From assembly GCF_026676115.1 (NCBI RefSeq), contig NZ_JAPONB010000003.1:62001-126000 (forward strand): DNA of 64,000 nucleotides, read 5' to 3'. Position numbers and translations under genes: made by a program. Below, piece by piece: positions 53,021 to 62,466 of the stretch (position 1 is its first letter; each line of letters starts with the position of its first letter). The stretch comes from Salinimicrobium sp. TH3. GTDB lineage: Bacteria; Bacteroidota; Bacteroidia; Flavobacteriales; Flavobacteriaceae. Under the pieces are notes generated by a model. It saw only the letters and a list, made by a program, of their open reading frames with translations. It was not told the origin of the DNA and made no database searches.

Positions 53021-54133
53021 ATGACTAGAGTTATGGAAACTAAATTCAGTTTACCGGAAACACATCCCCAGTTTAGGCTTAATGGTCTCTACTATACCAA
53101 TGAAGAACTGGCTGCGGTAGCCTATAGTCTTATTAAGGAAGGGGAACCATATGAAGGTCAGGCGGGAAATTTTCTGCTTGACTGGCTTAATGACAAAGAT
53201 TATATCGAGGTAAAAACTTCCGGTTCCACGGGGCCTCCCAAGGTGATTTCGATTAAGAAGCAGCAAATGGTCAACAGCGCAAGGTCAACCGGGAAGTTCT
53301 TTGATCTGGGGCCGGGTACTACTGCGCTACATTGCCTTCCCACAAATTTTATTGCCGGTAAAATGATGCTGGTACGGGCTATGCTTCTGGGTTGGAAGCT
53401 TGACCTGGAGCTACCCAAGGCTAATCCTCTTGACCGCATATTTAAAATATATGACTTTTGCGCCATGACCCCATTCCAGCTGGATAATTCCCTTAGCCGG
53501 CTACATCTTATTAAAAAACTAATAGTTGGAGGGGGAGCCGTTTCAAGTAATCTTCGCAATTTGGTACAGGGTATAAACACTAAGGTCTACGAAACTTACG
53601 GAATGACAGAAACTGTTTCTCATATTGCTGCCCGCAATGTGAATGCCAGGGGTAAGAAACTTGAAGAGCCATTGCCATTTACAACACTTCCAAATGTGAA
53701 GATCGATATTGATGAAAGGGATTGCCTTATCATTGAGGCACCACAGTTATCTGATAAAACGCTGATTACAAATGACGTGGTAGAGTTAATTTCTGAAAAT
53801 AAATTCATCTGGAAGGGGAGAATAGACAACCTGATAAATTCCGGAGGAGTGAAACTTTATCCTGAAGAGATCGAGGCAAAATTGGCACCTATCATTGCAC
53901 ACAGGTTCTTTGTGACCTCCCTGCCAGATCCTGCACTTGGGGAAAAACTGGTCTTGATGGTAGAAAGTGAATTTTCAGAAACTGCGTTGAACAATCTGGA
54001 AAGAGAGATCAAGGCCTGCCGCAAACTCGGAAAATTTGAAGTCCCTAAAAAGATTTACTTTGTAGAGAAATTTGAAGAAACTGCCAATGGCAAGATACAC
54101 CGCGCCAACACCCTTAAAAGCAGGATAACCTAG
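53021..54133 (+). CDS. menE: o-Succinylbenzoate-CoA ligase (short MenE)
   Basis: An AMP-forming acyl-CoA ligase of 370 residues, 80 fewer than E. coli MenE; the shortening is at the N-terminus, a common form in Bacteroidota. The phosphate loop is KTSGSTGPPKVISIKK, with YGMTETVSHI, GRIDNLINSGGVKLYPEEIE and catalytic Lys in ANGKIHRAN. It activates o-succinylbenzoate for naphthoate ring closure. Other men genes (D, F, B) are outside this window. Confidence 0.88.
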   Translation: MTRVMETKFSLPETHPQFRLNGLYYTNEELAAVAYSLIKEGEPYEGQAGNFLLDWLNDKDYIEVKTSGSTGPPKVISIKKQQMVNSARSTGKFFDLGPGTTALHCLPTNFIAGKMMLVRAMLLGWKLDLELPKANPLDRIFKIYDFCAMTPFQLDNSLSRLHLIKKLIVGGGAVSSNLRNLVQGINTKVYETYGMTETVSHIAARNVNARGKKLEEPLPFTTLPNVKIDIDERDCLIIEAPQLSDKTLITNDVVELISENKFIWKGRIDNLINSGGVKLYPEEIEAKLAPIIAHRFFVTSLPDPALGEKLVLMVESEFSETALNNLEREIKACRKLGKFEVPKKIYFVEKFEETANGKIHRANTLKSRIT

Positions 54134-54134
54134 G

Positions 54135-54557
54135 CTACATCTGCATTTTAAAATAGTAGTCTGCCGAGTGCTTGCCCGCACCATAGAAAATAAAAAATAT
54201 GGTTGCGGCAAATACCAATGTTGCCAGCAGTAAATTGGTCACCTCCATAATTCCCATAAAGTTAATTAACACAGCGCCAATGAGGATTGGTAATTGTGCT
54301 ACAAGAGCCCAGCGGGTAAGAAGTCCAAAAGCAATAAGAACACCACCTACCAGGTGAACGGGTGCGATATAATGTATAACCAGCATTACCCCGCCATATC
54401 CTTTTAATGGCTCAATAAGTTCGGTAAGCATGTGGGTTTGAGAAATAAATTGTATTCCTTTAAGGAAGAAAAAGATACCCAATGCTACTCTCAAAAGGTC
54501 AAGCGGATAATAAGTATGCGCATTGGCCCATTTGTTTAAAGATTTGATCGTCATCAT
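54135..54557 (-). CDS. DoxX-family membrane protein
   Basis: A 140-residue four-helix protein of the DoxX family: DLLRVALGIFFFLKGIQFI, a central GGVLIAFGLLTRWA and a final hydrophobic pair. Often linked to redox or thiosulfate/quinone metabolism. It converges with menE, one base apart. Confidence 0.82.
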   Translation of the reverse strand: MMTIKSLNKWANAHTYYPLDLLRVALGIFFFLKGIQFISQTHMLTELIEPLKGYGGVMLVIHYIAPVHLVGGVLIAFGLLTRWALVAQLPILIGAVLINFMGIMEVTNLLLATLVFAATIFFIFYGAGKHSADYYFKMQM

Positions 54558-54655
54558 AACCTCAGGATTTTGAAGTTATAATTTACTGAAAATTAGTTAT
54601 TTAAACTAAATTTTTTTGAGAAAGGAATTTGTAAGGGTGGCAAAAATATCATTTT

Positions 54656-56299
54656 TCAAACCTGTTTCAGGTTTTTTCTCTTGATGTAAAACTCTTTCTC
54701 TTTAACCTGTAATTCTTCTGGAGAATTTACCTGTTGCTCCATTTTTTGCCATTTTTGAGTCGGGTAAATCCGGGTCTCTTTCCCTTTGATCAAAATATCT
54801 ACAGGCATATCAAAGCCCTCAACATCGGCTTGCCATTTATAGAAAATCTCGCCTTCCTCTTTTTTAAATTGTAACTCGGGTATGGAGGCGTGTCTTAGAT
54901 ATTGATCGAATACCGGCTGCAGGTCGTAATCAATGGCAGCATTGAAAAAATCTTCGGTAGTTTGGGTGGTAATGATCTTGTGGCGATTGCTTTTTGTATA
55001 ATCTTTTAAGGTTTTCCACCACCATTCGTCATCATTGTAAATACTCCTTATGGTGTTCAAAAGGTTGGCTCCTTTATAATACATGTCCCCGGAGCCTTCA
55101 CTGTTCACTCCATAGGTGCCAATTATCTTTTTTGTGTTGCCAATATTGTTTCTTATGCCCTGTAGATATTCAAGAGCTTCCTCTTTTCCCCAGCGGCACT
55201 CTATGTAAACAGCTTCAGAATAGGAGGTGAAGCCTTCATGAATCCACATATCGGCAATATCTTTTGCTGTTATGCTGTTTCCAAACCACTCATGACCTGT
55301 TTCATGGATAATGATAAAATCCCATTTTAGGCCAATTCCTGTACCGCTCAGGTCGTTGCCCAGGTAGCCTAGTTTGTATTCATTCCCATAGGCCACTGCG
55401 CTTTGATGTTCCATCCCGAGGTAGGGAGTTTCCACAAGTTTAAACCCGTCCTCTTCAAAAGGGTAAGCCCCAAACTTTTCATAGAAGCAGTTCATCATGA
55501 ACTTTACTTCCTCAAATTGTTTTTTCGCCTTTTCCAGGTTGTAGGGAAGAACGTAATAGTCCAGGTCGAGGTGGCGAAACTTATCTTTAAAATGTACGTA
55601 ATTGCCTATATTCAGAACAATATTGTAATTATTGATGGGGTTGTTCACCTTCCAGTTCCAACGGGTGTAGCCGTTATCGAGAACCTCTTTCCCTAAAAAC
55701 CGGCCATTGGAAACATTCATGAGTTCATTGGGGACTGCAATTCCAATAAGCGCTTCTTCGGGTTCATCGCTCTGGTGATCTTTGTTGGGATACCAGAGAC
55801 TTGCCCCTGTACCCTGTACGGCAACTGCGATCCATGAGTTACCCTGTTGATCCTTTTCAAACACAAAACCCCCATCCCAGGGAGCATTTTTAGCAACTAT
55901 TGGATTTCCTGAATAGAAAAACTGAATAGAATCAATTTCACTTTTTTCCATTTTCGGCACCAGATCAATGAATACAGCATCATGCCTGCGCTCGTATTTC
56001 ATTTTTTTTCCGCGGAAAAGGATTGAATCCACCTTCATATTCCTGAAAAGATCCACCTGCATTAACGGCAAACTGTCTTCAGCTTTAAAGGTAATGCCGT
56101 TAAAGCCCGAAATGTACTTCTCTTCTGGAACAACTTTTACCTGCAGGTTGTACTTAAGGACGTCATAGTTCCTTTCGGCTCGTAGGGAACCCCGCAGTGT
56201 ATCTGCTTCAGTGAACTGGCTTTTGTTGGTGACAACCTGTGCCTGTATAGGAGCAGCTGCAAGAAATAAAATTAAAATAAAGGAGGTGAAAAATCGCAT
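54656..56299 (-). CDS. M1-family aminopeptidase
   Basis: A secreted 547-residue gluzincin; signal peptide ends near IQAQ. The exopeptidase recognition motif is YLGMEHQSAVAY (GxMEN-like, about 295) and the zinc site is HETGHEW with Glu in HEGF (about 331-355). It lacks the long C-terminal alpha-superhelical domain of PepN; this short form is typical of Bacteroidota. It is the third gene of a minus-strand cluster. Confidence 0.9.
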   Translation of the reverse strand: MRFFTSFILILFLAAAPIQAQVVTNKSQFTEADTLRGSLRAERNYDVLKYNLQVKVVPEEKYISGFNGITFKAEDSLPLMQVDLFRNMKVDSILFRGKKMKYERRHDAVFIDLVPKMEKSEIDSIQFFYSGNPIVAKNAPWDGGFVFEKDQQGNSWIAVAVQGTGASLWYPNKDHQSDEPEEALIGIAVPNELMNVSNGRFLGKEVLDNGYTRWNWKVNNPINNYNIVLNIGNYVHFKDKFRHLDLDYYVLPYNLEKAKKQFEEVKFMMNCFYEKFGAYPFEEDGFKLVETPYLGMEHQSAVAYGNEYKLGYLGNDLSGTGIGLKWDFIIIHETGHEWFGNSITAKDIADMWIHEGFTSYSEAVYIECRWGKEEALEYLQGIRNNIGNTKKIIGTYGVNSEGSGDMYYKGANLLNTIRSIYNDDEWWWKTLKDYTKSNRHKIITTQTTEDFFNAAIDYDLQPVFDQYLRHASIPELQFKKEEGEIFYKWQADVEGFDMPVDILIKGKETRIYPTQKWQKMEQQVNSPEELQVKEKEFYIKRKNLKQV

Positions 56300-56309
56300 T
56301 TTTGAAGGT

Positions 56310-57194
56310 TTAGTTTTGGTGCACTAAGAATATCTCTGCATCTGGATGTTCTTCAAGTGTTTTTCTTGAATCCCTATGGATCTTATCGAAAGACTCCATG
56401 TCAATTCCTTTGCACATTCCGTACGAATAGTGATATTTTAAGACATCAAGATCTTCGGAGAGCAGTTCCCGTTTTACAGGACAGCCTGAGAGATATCCTT
56501 TACATGGAATTTTTGGAGAGAAATGAAAGTAACCCAGGGCCTTAAAAAAATGATATTTTAAAAGGTCCAGCTGGTCTTTTTCCTGATAAACTTTATAAGC
56601 ATTGACCTTTATTACTCCTCGGTTGATCTGCTGTTTTCCATTCCAGCTTACATAGAAACCCGAATTCCTGTTGTTGCTTATGCGTTGCTCTTGATCAAAA
56701 TCTTCTTCTGAATTTCTGTAGAACACAAGAAAGTTTGATTTTGCCCTTTCCTGCACTTCAGTAACTCTAAGGGAATCTATTCCTGTAGCTACTTCTTCAG
56801 AAAACTGAAGTAATTCTTTCCTGTGAGCTTCAGGAACAGAAGGGTCAAAAAACAATTTTATGGGGTCTTTCCAGACTTTGATGGTAGATTTCTCCTGAAG
56901 TTCTTCCGTATGCCCAAATACCGCCGGTTTATATATTTTCAGAAATTCTTCATTCCGTGGCTCATAACGGACCTTGACCTTATTTAACCCTTCAGAAGGA
57001 AAATTTTCAACCGGTACAAGGGTGTCGTTTTTATGAAAAACCCAATTAAGGGAATCCTCTTTCGTTAATGCAATGCCGTGGCTTCTAAAATGGCTTATGC
57101 TCAATAACTTCCTGGTCTTATGTGTCACCAGAGTATCCTGGGCAAAACCCGAAAAAACTAAAAAAAAGCATATTACTGAAAGAAAATTCTTCAT
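56310..57194 (-). CDS. Exported protein, possible degenerate metzincin-like
   Basis: I recognise no named family. The 294-residue protein has a signal peptide (cut near SGFAQ). The stretch LKYHFFKALGYFH near residue 215 has the spacing of HExxHxxGxxH, but the Glu and two His are replaced (Tyr-His at the first two positions, Lys at the third ligand), while the last GxxH survives. Such decay suggests a pseudo-protease or chance resemblance. Ten bases separate it from the M1 peptidase and four from the carboxylase. Confidence 0.62.
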   Translation of the reverse strand: MKNFLSVICFFLVFSGFAQDTLVTHKTRKLLSISHFRSHGIALTKEDSLNWVFHKNDTLVPVENFPSEGLNKVKVRYEPRNEEFLKIYKPAVFGHTEELQEKSTIKVWKDPIKLFFDPSVPEAHRKELLQFSEEVATGIDSLRVTEVQERAKSNFLVFYRNSEEDFDQEQRISNNRNSGFYVSWNGKQQINRGVIKVNAYKVYQEKDQLDLLKYHFFKALGYFHFSPKIPCKGYLSGCPVKRELLSEDLDVLKYHYSYGMCKGIDMESFDKIHRDSRKTLEEHPDAEIFLVHQN

Positions 57195-57198
57195 GAAA

Positions 57199-58827
57199 TT
57201 ATGTTTGTATCACTCCCAGGTTAAAATCTTTTTCAATAGGCGCATGGTTTGCTGCTTCAATTCCCGTTGAGATCCATTTTCTTGTATCCAGGGGATCGAT
57301 CACAGCATCTGTCCATAAATGTGCGGCAGCGTAATATGCTGAAGTTTGCCTGTCGTATCTGGCCTTGATCTCCTCGAAGACTTTCTTCTCTTTCTCTGCA
57401 TCTACCTTTTCACCCTTCTTTTCCATCGCAGCAGTTTCTATTTGCGCAAGCACTTTTGCCGCCTGTGTACCACCCATAACGGCAAGTTCGGCACTTGGCC
57501 AGGCGAAAATAAGACGCGGGTCATAGGCTTTTCCACACATCGCGTAATTACCTGCTCCGTAGGAATTTCCAATAATTACAGTGAATTTGGGAACTACCGA
57601 ATTACTCACGGCATTCACCATTTTTGCTCCGTCTTTTATGATTCCGCCATGTTCACTCTTACTTCCCACCATAAACCCGGTGACATCCTGAAGAAACACC
57701 AGCGGAATTTTCTTTTGATTACAGTTTGCGATGAAGCGGGTAGCTTTATCGGCCGAGTCTGAATAGATCACTCCCCCAAACTGCATCTCTTTTTTAGCAC
57801 TTTTGACGATTTTGCGCTGGTTGGCAACTATACCAACAGCCCACCCGTCAATCCTGGCATAACCGGTGATGATTGTCTGGCCATACCCTTCTTTATATTC
57901 CTGAAATTCAGAATTATCTATAAGTCGCTCAATAATTTCCCGCATGTCATATTGCTCATTGCGCTGCTTTGGAAGTATCCCATAGATATCCTTTTGATCT
58001 TTTGCCGGTTTTACCGGTTTTTTACGGTTATATCCTGCTTTGTCGCTATCTCCAATCTTGTCAATTAAACCTTTAATGGTTTCTAGAGCATCTTTATCAT
58101 CTTTGGATTTATAATCTGTAACCCCGCTAATTTCACTGTGAGTAGTGGCCCCGCCAAGGGTTTCATTATCGATAGATTCACCAATGGCAGCCTTAACGAG
58201 GTAACTTCCTGCAAGGAAAATACTTCCGGTTTTCTCCACGATAAGAGCCTCATCACTCATAATTGGCAGGTATGCACCGCCCGCAACACAACTGCCCATA
58301 ACGGCAGAGATCTGGGTAATTCCCATGCTGCTCATTACGGCATTGTTCCTAAAAATCCTTCCAAAGTGTTCTTTGTCGGGAAAAATTTCATCCTGCATTG
58401 GCAGGTAAACTCCGGCAGAATCCACCAGGTAGATTATAGGCAGCCGGTTTTCTATGGAGATCTCCTGGGCTCTTAGGTTTTTCTTTGCGGTAATTGGGAA
58501 CCATGCACCTGCTTTCACAGTGGCGTCATTAGCAACAACAATACATTGTTTGCCCGATATTTTCCCAATCTTTACAATAACACCACCACTTGGGCAGCCG
58601 CCGTGCTCTTCATACATTCCTTCACCTACAAAAGCACCTATTTCTATGGCCTCTTTTGCATCATCGAGTAAATAATCCACCCTTTCCCGAGCAGTCATTT
58701 TTCCCTTGGCGTGATGTTTGGCGATTCGCTTTTCTCCACCTCCAAGTTTTACCTTCTTTAGGCGCTGATTAAGATCTGAAACTAATAATTTGTTGTGGTC
58801 TTCGTTCTTGTTGAATTCAATATCCAT
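57199..58827 (-). CDS. Acyl-CoA carboxylase, carboxyltransferase (beta) subunit
   Basis: A 542-residue biotin-dependent carboxyltransferase of the propionyl/methylcrotonyl-CoA carboxylase type. DYLLDDAKEAIEIGAFVGEG at the N-terminus and GGCPSGGVIVKIGKI with two oxyanion Gly blocks are typical. The biotin carboxylase/BCCP partner is not adjacent. Substrate (propionyl-, methylcrotonyl- or geranyl-CoA) is not fixed by reading. Confidence 0.9.
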   Translation of the reverse strand: MDIEFNKNEDHNKLLVSDLNQRLKKVKLGGGEKRIAKHHAKGKMTARERVDYLLDDAKEAIEIGAFVGEGMYEEHGGCPSGGVIVKIGKISGKQCIVVANDATVKAGAWFPITAKKNLRAQEISIENRLPIIYLVDSAGVYLPMQDEIFPDKEHFGRIFRNNAVMSSMGITQISAVMGSCVAGGAYLPIMSDEALIVEKTGSIFLAGSYLVKAAIGESIDNETLGGATTHSEISGVTDYKSKDDKDALETIKGLIDKIGDSDKAGYNRKKPVKPAKDQKDIYGILPKQRNEQYDMREIIERLIDNSEFQEYKEGYGQTIITGYARIDGWAVGIVANQRKIVKSAKKEMQFGGVIYSDSADKATRFIANCNQKKIPLVFLQDVTGFMVGSKSEHGGIIKDGAKMVNAVSNSVVPKFTVIIGNSYGAGNYAMCGKAYDPRLIFAWPSAELAVMGGTQAAKVLAQIETAAMEKKGEKVDAEKEKKVFEEIKARYDRQTSAYYAAAHLWTDAVIDPLDTRKWISTGIEAANHAPIEKDFNLGVIQT

Positions 58828-58998
58828 TTATAAGAGCTAATAGTCGGTTATCAGGTTTATCTTGCAAGGATTTGGCTAACTCCAAACACTGCAATTTTTT
58901 CAATGGATGCTAAAATACAAAAACCCTGCAACTAAAAATCTTTATAAAAAGATATAAAAACACGATATTTGTCATAGGAGAGCTTATTCCACAAATAT

Positions 58999-59006
58999 TA
59001 CTTTTG
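58999..59006 (+). promoter_or_regulatory. Probable -7 box of the 59-residue membrane protein gene
   Basis: TACTTTTG matches TAnnTTTG and lies 47 bases before the ATG at 59054. Confidence 0.45.
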
Positions 59007-59053
59007 CCTCCATTTGGTGAAGACTGCCATACAATTAACTACTTGCTGCTATT

Positions 59054-59233
59054 ATGGGAATGAATAAAAATACGATTTTTGGGTGGGCATCCTTTTGCAT
59101 GCTCCTGGTAGGAATAGCCCTTGTTTTACTGGGAGTTTTAAAATACAGGGACTATGCTATAGGTTTCTCCACAGCCGGAATAGGTTTCTTTATTGTGTCA
59201 TGGGCCTTCAATGCGCTTAAGGGGAGAGTGTAA
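59054..59233 (+). CDS. 59-residue membrane protein (CAL67264-like)
   Basis: Too short for many gene callers. ATG GGA ATG AAT AAA AAT encodes MGMNKN, then two hydrophobic helices separated by a short YRDYAIG turn, and the end AFNALKGRV before TAA. This matches my memory of the small CAL67264-type membrane protein conserved in flavobacteria; function unknown. A promoter box upstream and coding-like codon use support it. Confidence 0.75.
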   Translation: MGMNKNTIFGWASFCMLLVGIALVLLGVLKYRDYAIGFSTAGIGFFIVSWAFNALKGRV

Positions 59234-59270
59234 AATATTAATTTTCAATAGGTTTTTTGCTTCAGTAAAA

Positions 59271-59400
59271 GAGGCTGTCTGAAAAAGCCATTTTTCGTCA
59301 AGCTGAACTTGTTTCAGCTTCTAATTGATTGTGACTTTTTATTGGTTAAGATCCTGAAATAAATTCAGGATGACGTATTTCATGCTTTTCAGACAGCCTC
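59271..59400. repeat. Cloverleaf-like 130-base inverted repeat element
   Basis: Outer arms GAGGCTGTCTGAAAA(A)GC at 59271-59288 and GCTTTTCAGACAGCCTC at 59384-59400 pair with one bulge. Inside, CGTCA/TGACG (59296-59300 and 59371-59375) encloses hairpins AAGCTGAA/TTCAGCTT (59300-59307, 59313-59320) and ATCCTGAA/TTCAGGAT (59351-59358, 59364-59371). The right end runs into CTTTTTT, so it may terminate the plus-strand gene; it lies between convergent genes. Confidence 0.75.
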
Positions 59401-59418
59401 CTTTTTTGATGGCGGATA

Positions 59419-60087
59419 TCAAAAGGCGAAGCCAAATCCAATATTTGCTATAAGCCCGTTAAAGAGTATATCGGCAGATGCTAATTGCTCGCTAAAGTCG
59501 TAAATGTCTGTTTCGGTTGTTCCGTCAGGGTATTTAATCTGGTAATCGATTGTTTTGGGAAGAGAGGAGAAGGAGTAGCCAACTTCGGGACGAAAGTAAA
59601 AAAGGCCTCCAAGTTTAGCTCCCAGTTTAATATTGAAGGTATTGTGTTTGTAATCAATATTTCCCGTTCCCTGTTGGCCTTCACGGGTAACAACTGTTTC
59701 GCCGTCAAAATTTAACTGGTTATAACTCACCCCGGCGTACAAGCCTTTCCCTGCTTTAAAAAAGTAATAGTTGATACCTCCTTCCAGGTAAGAGTAATTG
59801 AGCTCTTTAGTTTCTGTGCCACTAGATTCTTCCTCAGAGAGAAACCAGTCAGATTTAATTGTGGAATAATCCAGACTTACTGCAAGTTTGTCGTTTAAAA
59901 GAGGCGTGACATATTCAACATTTCCTCCAACCATATTGGGAAATCCTAATTTAAGACCCAGGCGCACCGGTCTCACCTTATAATCCCTTTCTACAGGGGT
60001 ATCTGTTTGAGCCTGTGCAAAGTTGTACTGAAACAGCATGGCAGCCAGCAATAGATAACAAAATGAAGTAGTTCTAATTTTCCCCAT
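59419..60087 (-). CDS. Outer-membrane beta-barrel protein, unknown
   Basis: A 222-residue protein with a signal peptide ending QAQ and alternating hydrophobic strands ending in a C-terminal Phe (IGFGFAF), typical of outer-membrane barrels. Glycine-rich strands such as GLKLGFPNMVGGNVEYVTPL support this. No named family recognised. Confidence 0.7.
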   Translation of the reverse strand: MGKIRTTSFCYLLLAAMLFQYNFAQAQTDTPVERDYKVRPVRLGLKLGFPNMVGGNVEYVTPLLNDKLAVSLDYSTIKSDWFLSEEESSGTETKELNYSYLEGGINYYFFKAGKGLYAGVSYNQLNFDGETVVTREGQQGTGNIDYKHNTFNIKLGAKLGGLFYFRPEVGYSFSSLPKTIDYQIKYPDGTTETDIYDFSEQLASADILFNGLIANIGFGFAF

Positions 60088-60183
60088 GATGAATAATTTT
60101 AATTGAAAAGGAAATATATTTTATTATTAAAGAGGCTGCAATACCCATTAATGAGTAATTTGTAGAAAACAATTTGAATTTTT

Positions 60184-60663
60184 ATGGACTCAGAAGTTAA
60201 TATGAAGAAAATATTGCGGAAACATCTTCGTGGAGGTGAGGCTTTTATGCCTTTGGAGGAAATCTTTAAAAAGATCCCTTTTTCTGAACTCGGAAAGAGA
60301 CCGGCGGGACTTCCCTATTCATTTTACGAGATCTTTTACCATATAAAGTTCACTCAAAATGACATTTTAGAATACTGTAGAAGGGAAAATTACAAATCCC
60401 CCGATTGGCCCCTGGATTACTGGCCCGATCACCCGCAGCCAGAAAGTGAAAGCTCCTGGGATCAACTAAAATCGGAATATCTTAAAGATAGGGAGGAGTT
60501 GGAAGCTCTTGTACTTTCTAAAGAAACAGATCTTCTGGGAACTGTACCTTCAGGTGGTGACCATACCTTTATAAGGGAGATCTTATTGGTGATTGAGCAC
60601 ACGGCTTATCACAGCGGGCAGCTTTTAATTCTTCTAAGGCACCTGGGACTACATTCTTCCTGA
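60184..60663 (+). CDS. DinB-family protein
   Basis: A 159-residue four-helix-bundle protein of the DinB/YfiT family. The metal-binding His residues are in YHIKFTQND and HTAYHSGQL. Many members are thiol transferases, others unknown. Stand-alone gene. Confidence 0.85.
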   Translation: MDSEVNMKKILRKHLRGGEAFMPLEEIFKKIPFSELGKRPAGLPYSFYEIFYHIKFTQNDILEYCRRENYKSPDWPLDYWPDHPQPESESSWDQLKSEYLKDREELEALVLSKETDLLGTVPSGGDHTFIREILLVIEHTAYHSGQLLILLRHLGLHSS

Positions 60664-60776
60664 AATTATTCCGCGGCAGCCTTAAAATCAATTCTAAAAT
60701 TGTGATATTTGTCTGTTAATTAGAATTACAGGGAGGTTCATGAAACCTTCAGAAAACAATAAGAAAAACAAAATTT

Positions 60777-62465
60777 ATGGCAGATGATAAGAAAGTAATT
60801 TTCTCCATGTCGGGGTTAACAAAGACATACAAAGGAGAGAATACGCCGGTTTTAAAAAATATCTATTTGAGCTTCTTTTATGGAGCCAAAATAGGTATCC
60901 TAGGGCTAAACGGTTCAGGTAAATCCACCCTTCTAAATATCATAGCAGGAAAGGAAAAGAATTACCAGGGAGATGTTGTTTTTGCTCCTGGCTATACCGT
61001 GGGAATGCTGGAGCAGGAGCCCGAACTGGATGAGGATAAGACAGTACTTGAGGTGGTGAAGGAAGGTGCAGCCGAAACTGTTGCCATCCTGGAAGAATAT
61101 AATAAGATCAACGATATGTTTGGTCTACCTGAGGTGTATGAGGATCCCGATAAGATGCAGAAACTTATGGATAAGCAGGCTGCGCTGCAGGATCAAATTG
61201 ACGCCAGCAATGCCTGGGAGCTTGATACAAAGCTTGAAATCGCGATGGATGCATTGAGAACTCCCGACTCTGATAAAAAGATAGGAGTACTTTCAGGAGG
61301 GGAAAGAAGAAGGGTGGCGTTATGCCGACTTCTGCTTCAGGAGCCAGATGTGTTGCTGCTTGATGAGCCAACCAACCACCTGGATGCAGAATCTGTATTG
61401 TGGCTGGAACAACACCTTCAGCAATATAAAGGTACAGTGATTGCTGTAACTCACGACCGTTACTTCCTTGATAATGTTGCAGGATGGATCCTTGAGCTGG
61501 ACAGGGGAGAGGGTATCCCCTGGAAAGGAAACTACTCTTCGTGGTTAGACCAGAAAGCAAAACGTCTTGCACAGGAACAAAAACAGGCAAGTAAACGCCA
61601 AAAGACCCTGGAGCGAGAGCTTGAATGGTCGCGTATGGCGCCAAAGGGAAGGCAGGCAAAGCAAAAAGCCCGTCTAAACAACTATGATAAACTCCTTAGC
61701 CAGGATCAAAAGCAAATGGACGAGCAGTTGGAAATTTACATTCCAAATGGCCCGCGCCTGGGAACAAACGTGATCGAGGCCAAAGGTGTAAGTAAGGCGT
61801 TTGGTGACAAGCTGCTCTATGACGATCTAAACTTTAAGCTCCCTCAAGCGGGAATCGTGGGAATTATAGGGCCTAACGGTGCAGGTAAGACCACCATTTT
61901 CAAAATGATCATGGGAGAGGAAAAACCCGATAAGGGAACCTTTGAAGTGGGAGAGACAGCAAAAATAGCTTATGTAGATCAAAGCCATTCCAATATCGAT
62001 CCTGAAAAGACCATTTGGCAGAACTTTAGCGATGAGCAGGAGTTGATTATGATGGGTGGCCGCCAGGTAAATTCAAGAGCCTATTTAAGCAGGTTCAACT
62101 TTAGCGGAAGTGAACAAAATAAAAAAGTCAGTAAACTTTCCGGTGGGGAAAGAAACCGTCTTCACCTTGCAATGACGTTGAAGGAAGAAGGGAACGTGTT
62201 GCTTTTGGATGAGCCTACCAACGATCTTGACGTAAATACTTTGCGGGCCCTGGAAGAGGGATTGGAGAATTTCGCCGGTTGTGCGGTGATCATTTCCCAC
62301 GACCGTTGGTTTATGGACAGGGTGTGTACCCATATCCTGGCTTTTGAAGGAAACTCTGAGGTCTATTTCTTTGAAGGCAGTTTCTCTGAATATGAGGAGA
62401 ATAAAAAGAAACGCCTGGGAGATGTCACCCCAAAAAGAATTAAGTACAAAAAGCTGGTAAGATAG
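60777..62465 (+). CDS. ettA: Energy-dependent translational throttle protein EttA (ABC-F)
   Basis: A 562-residue ABC-F ribosome-binding ATPase. Two ABC domains: Walker A GLNGSGKSTLL and GPNGAGKTTIF, signatures LSGGERRRVALCRLL and LSGGERNRLHLAM, and Walker B LLLDEPTNHLD and LLLDEPTNDLD. The linker arm between them contains basic SRMAPKGRQAKQKARLNNYD. Near the E. coli EttA length (555). Ends in a very strong terminator. Confidence 0.94.
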   Translation: MADDKKVIFSMSGLTKTYKGENTPVLKNIYLSFFYGAKIGILGLNGSGKSTLLNIIAGKEKNYQGDVVFAPGYTVGMLEQEPELDEDKTVLEVVKEGAAETVAILEEYNKINDMFGLPEVYEDPDKMQKLMDKQAALQDQIDASNAWELDTKLEIAMDALRTPDSDKKIGVLSGGERRRVALCRLLLQEPDVLLLDEPTNHLDAESVLWLEQHLQQYKGTVIAVTHDRYFLDNVAGWILELDRGEGIPWKGNYSSWLDQKAKRLAQEQKQASKRQKTLERELEWSRMAPKGRQAKQKARLNNYDKLLSQDQKQMDEQLEIYIPNGPRLGTNVIEAKGVSKAFGDKLLYDDLNFKLPQAGIVGIIGPNGAGKTTIFKMIMGEEKPDKGTFEVGETAKIAYVDQSHSNIDPEKTIWQNFSDEQELIMMGGRQVNSRAYLSRFNFSGSEQNKKVSKLSGGERNRLHLAMTLKEEGNVLLLDEPTNDLDVNTLRALEEGLENFAGCAVIISHDRWFMDRVCTHILAFEGNSEVYFFEGSFSEYEENKKKRLGDVTPKRIKYKKLVR

Positions 62466-62466
62466 A

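Noticed and set aside
59271-59400. tRNA or tmRNA because of the cloverleaf
   Set aside because: Arms are too long, and no anticodon loop, T-loop GTTCGA or CCA end is seen.
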